DNA from: AC-32 sp963746155
Lineage (GTDB): Bacteria; Actinomycetota; Thermoleophilia; Gaiellales; Gaiellaceae
DNA length: 64,000 bases
Reading direction: 5' to 3'
Assembly (NCBI GenBank): GCA_963746155.1
Contig: CAVVAB010000012.1
Span: 682,001-746,000 of the forward strand
Shown: piece by piece, positions 62,871-64,000 of the stretch
How the letters are laid out: the number at the start of each line of letters is the position of its first letter
Position numbering within the stretch: position 1 is the stretch's first letter
Notes under the pieces: model-generated
Told to the model about the DNA's origin: nothing
What the model saw: the letters and a program-made list of their open reading frames with translations, nothing else
Databases searched by the model: none
Program-made: the position numbers and the translations under genes

Positions 62871-64000
62871 GTGGCCGTTGCTTCTCCAGAGCGCTATCTC
62901 GCCGACCTGAACCCGGCGCAGCGCGAGGCGGTCCTCGCCACCGAGGGCCCGCTGCTCGTGGTCGCCGGCGCGGGCTCCGGAAAGACACGCGTCCTCACCT
63001 ACCGCGTCGCGCACCTGCTCCATGCGATCGGCGTGCAGCCGAACGAGATCCTCGCGATCACGTTCACGAACAAGGCCGCGGGCGAGATGCGCGAGCGGCT
63101 CGAGGACCTGCTCGGCCCGGTCGCGCGCGCGATCTGGATCCTGACCTTCCACGCCGCCTGCGGCCGGATCCTCAGGCGGGAGGCACCGCGGCTCGGCTAC
63201 CGCTCGAACTTCACGATCTACGACCAGGCCGACCAGGTGCGGCTGACAAAGGCGTGCCTCGAGGAGCTCGAGCGCGACCCGAAGCGCTTCGTCCCGCGCG
63301 GCATCCACGCGCAGATCTCGGCCGCGAAGAACCAGCTCGTCACGCCCGCCGAGTACGCCCAGCGCGTCGCCTCCTTCTACGACCAGACCGTCGCCGAGGT
63401 CTACGACCTCTATCAGCGCCGGATGTTCGCGTCGAACGCAGTCGACTTCGACGACATGTTGATGCTGACCGTGCAGGTGCTCGAGCGCTTCCCCGAGGCT
63501 CTGGAGCGCTGGCAGAAGGCGTTCCGCTACGTGCTCGTCGACGAGTACCAGGACACGAACCACGCGCAGTACCGCCTGCTCAAGCTGCTCGCCCAGAAGC
63601 ACCGCAACGTCTGCGCGGTCGGCGATCCGGACCAATGCTTGGTAGCGGGAACCCTGGTCACGATGGGCGACAGGACGAGAAAGACGATCGAGAAGGTTCG
63701 CGTCGGCGACGACGTGCTTTCGTGCCACGGAAGCGGCCGCTTCGCTCCCTCACGTGTCACCCGCGTTCATCGCGGCTCGAGACGCAACGGGATCGCAATC
63801 ACGACCGCGAGTGGCCGGCGCATCGTGTCGACTCCCGAGCACACGCACTTCGCCGGTTTCAAGACGGGGGCGACGCCGCAACTCCACATGACGTACCTCA
63901 TGTGGAAGGCGGGGAGCGGGTTCCGCATTGGAACTTCGACTACGTACGCAGACGGGCGGGGGCGCCCGCTGCCGGGGCCGGCGATCCGACTTAACGGCGA
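62871..64000 (+). CDS. UvrD/PcrA-type superfamily 1 DNA helicase, intein-containing (3' partial)
   Basis: 3'-5' repair and replication helicase. ERYLADLNPAQREAVLATEG (Q motif), Walker A LLVVAGAGSGKTRVLTYRVA, motif Ia ILAITFTNKAAGEMRERLED, VDFDDMLMLTVQVLERF, and motif II FRYVLVDEYQDTNHAQYRLL. It then reaches motif III, CAVGDPDQ, where an intein interrupts the frame at 63636. The rest of the helicase lies beyond the window. GTG 62871 follows a TAGCAT -10 box by 7 bases. With uvrA, uvrB, polA and the uracil glycosylase this is the fifth DNA-repair gene in 64 kb. Confidence 0.92.
   Translation, partial: MAVASPERYLADLNPAQREAVLATEGPLLVVAGAGSGKTRVLTYRVAHLLHAIGVQPNEILAITFTNKAAGEMRERLEDLLGPVARAIWILTFHAACGRILRREAPRLGYRSNFTIYDQADQVRLTKACLEELERDPKRFVPRGIHAQISAAKNQLVTPAEYAQRVASFYDQTVAEVYDLYQRRMFASNAVDFDDMLMLTVQVLERFPEALERWQKAFRYVLVDEYQDTNHAQYRLLKLLAQKHRNVCAVGDPDQCLVAGTLVTMGDRTRKTIEKVRVGDDVLSCHGSGRFAPSRVTRVHRGSRRNGIAITTASGRRIVSTPEHTHFAGFKTGATPQLHMTYLMWKAGSGFRIGTSTTYADGRGRPLPGPAIRLNG
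63636..64000 (+). mobile_element. intein (N-terminal part) in the UvrD/PcrA helicase
   Basis: Begins with Cys at 63636, exactly where helicases continue GDPDQ-S-I-Y. Block A is CLVAGTLVTMGDRTRKTIEK with VRVGDDVLSC; block B is ASGRRIVSTPEHTHFAGF with the T-x-x-H splicing motif (TPEH). It continues TPQLHMTYLMWKAGSGFRIG to the window end. The C-terminal His-Asn and Ser/Cys/Thr extein residue, and any homing endonuclease, are outside the window. Confidence 0.9.

Overview
The window is a very GC-rich, densely packed chromosomal segment. It carries Rex, a ribosomal protein S1 with an acidic tail, a CeoBC-type TrkA pair, a K+-independent H+-pyrophosphatase, GTG/TTG starts and ATGA/GTGA gene overlaps. 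Together these point to a high-GC actinobacterium, probably of the Thermoleophilia (Gaiellales/Solirubrobacterales) type. That placement is inferred from gene content and style, because no rRNA gene is present. No tRNA, CRISPR array, insertion sequence or phage was seen, and no stretch over 300 bases lacks a gene, riboswitch or repeat.

Layout. 1-6526: amino-acid importers (LivH, a fused LivM-LivG, LivF; then a polar amino-acid lipoprotein/permease/ATPase set). 6550-9031 (-): a LarA-like DUF2088 protein and a GNAT. 9051-14333: polA, rpsA, coaE and a lytic transglycosylase. 14347-18351: a ribbon-helix-helix regulator with a tandem-repeat operator, a 43-aa protein, a DUF4097 protein and two MFS carriers. 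18382-26452: uvrB, a phosphoesterase, membrane proteins, an ABC exporter, and uvrA behind a LexA box. 26484-30848: a possible small gene, a methyltransferase, Yip1 and the pantothenate genes panB, panC and DUF2520. 30871-34193: FmdB, uracil-DNA glycosylase and the t6A set tsaE-tsaB-rimI-tsaD. 34171-45525: two subtilases, glutamate dehydrogenase, glutaredoxin-rex, a GCS2 ligase, MTA phosphorylase and H+-pyrophosphatase. 46419-51515: two APC-UspA permeases with two TrkA proteins. 51512-54348: two PQQ-type sugar dehydrogenases and small proteins. 54365-59308: a cobalamin-riboswitch operon. 59273-64000: GNAT, winged-helix, flippase-like, cupin and lipoprotein genes, then a UvrD/PcrA helicase cut by the window end inside an intein.

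The most interesting system is the cobalamin-riboswitch operon. Two exported DUF4430 proteins (transcobalamin C-terminal-like domain), a complete ECF transporter (EcfT, fused EcfA-EcfA, EcfS) and an exported alpha/alpha-toroid repeat protein are encoded in one unbroken run. The toroid and DUF4430 folds are the two halves of animal transcobalamin/intrinsic factor. This therefore looks like a split bacterial transcobalamin feeding an ECF importer.

Two genome-wide features matter to any user of the annotation. First, at least eleven breaks in reading frame (livH, livM, livF, polA, ABC ATPase, uvrA three times, a subtilase, GCS2, a GNAT) are all explained by one extra base, on both strands, in otherwise intact and often essential genes. 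Residual insertion errors are the simplest explanation. Second, many genes have a TANNNT -10 box 6-13 bases before the start codon, so leaderless mRNAs seem common. Short perfect palindromes, two of them in frame inside genes, form a further layer of structure.
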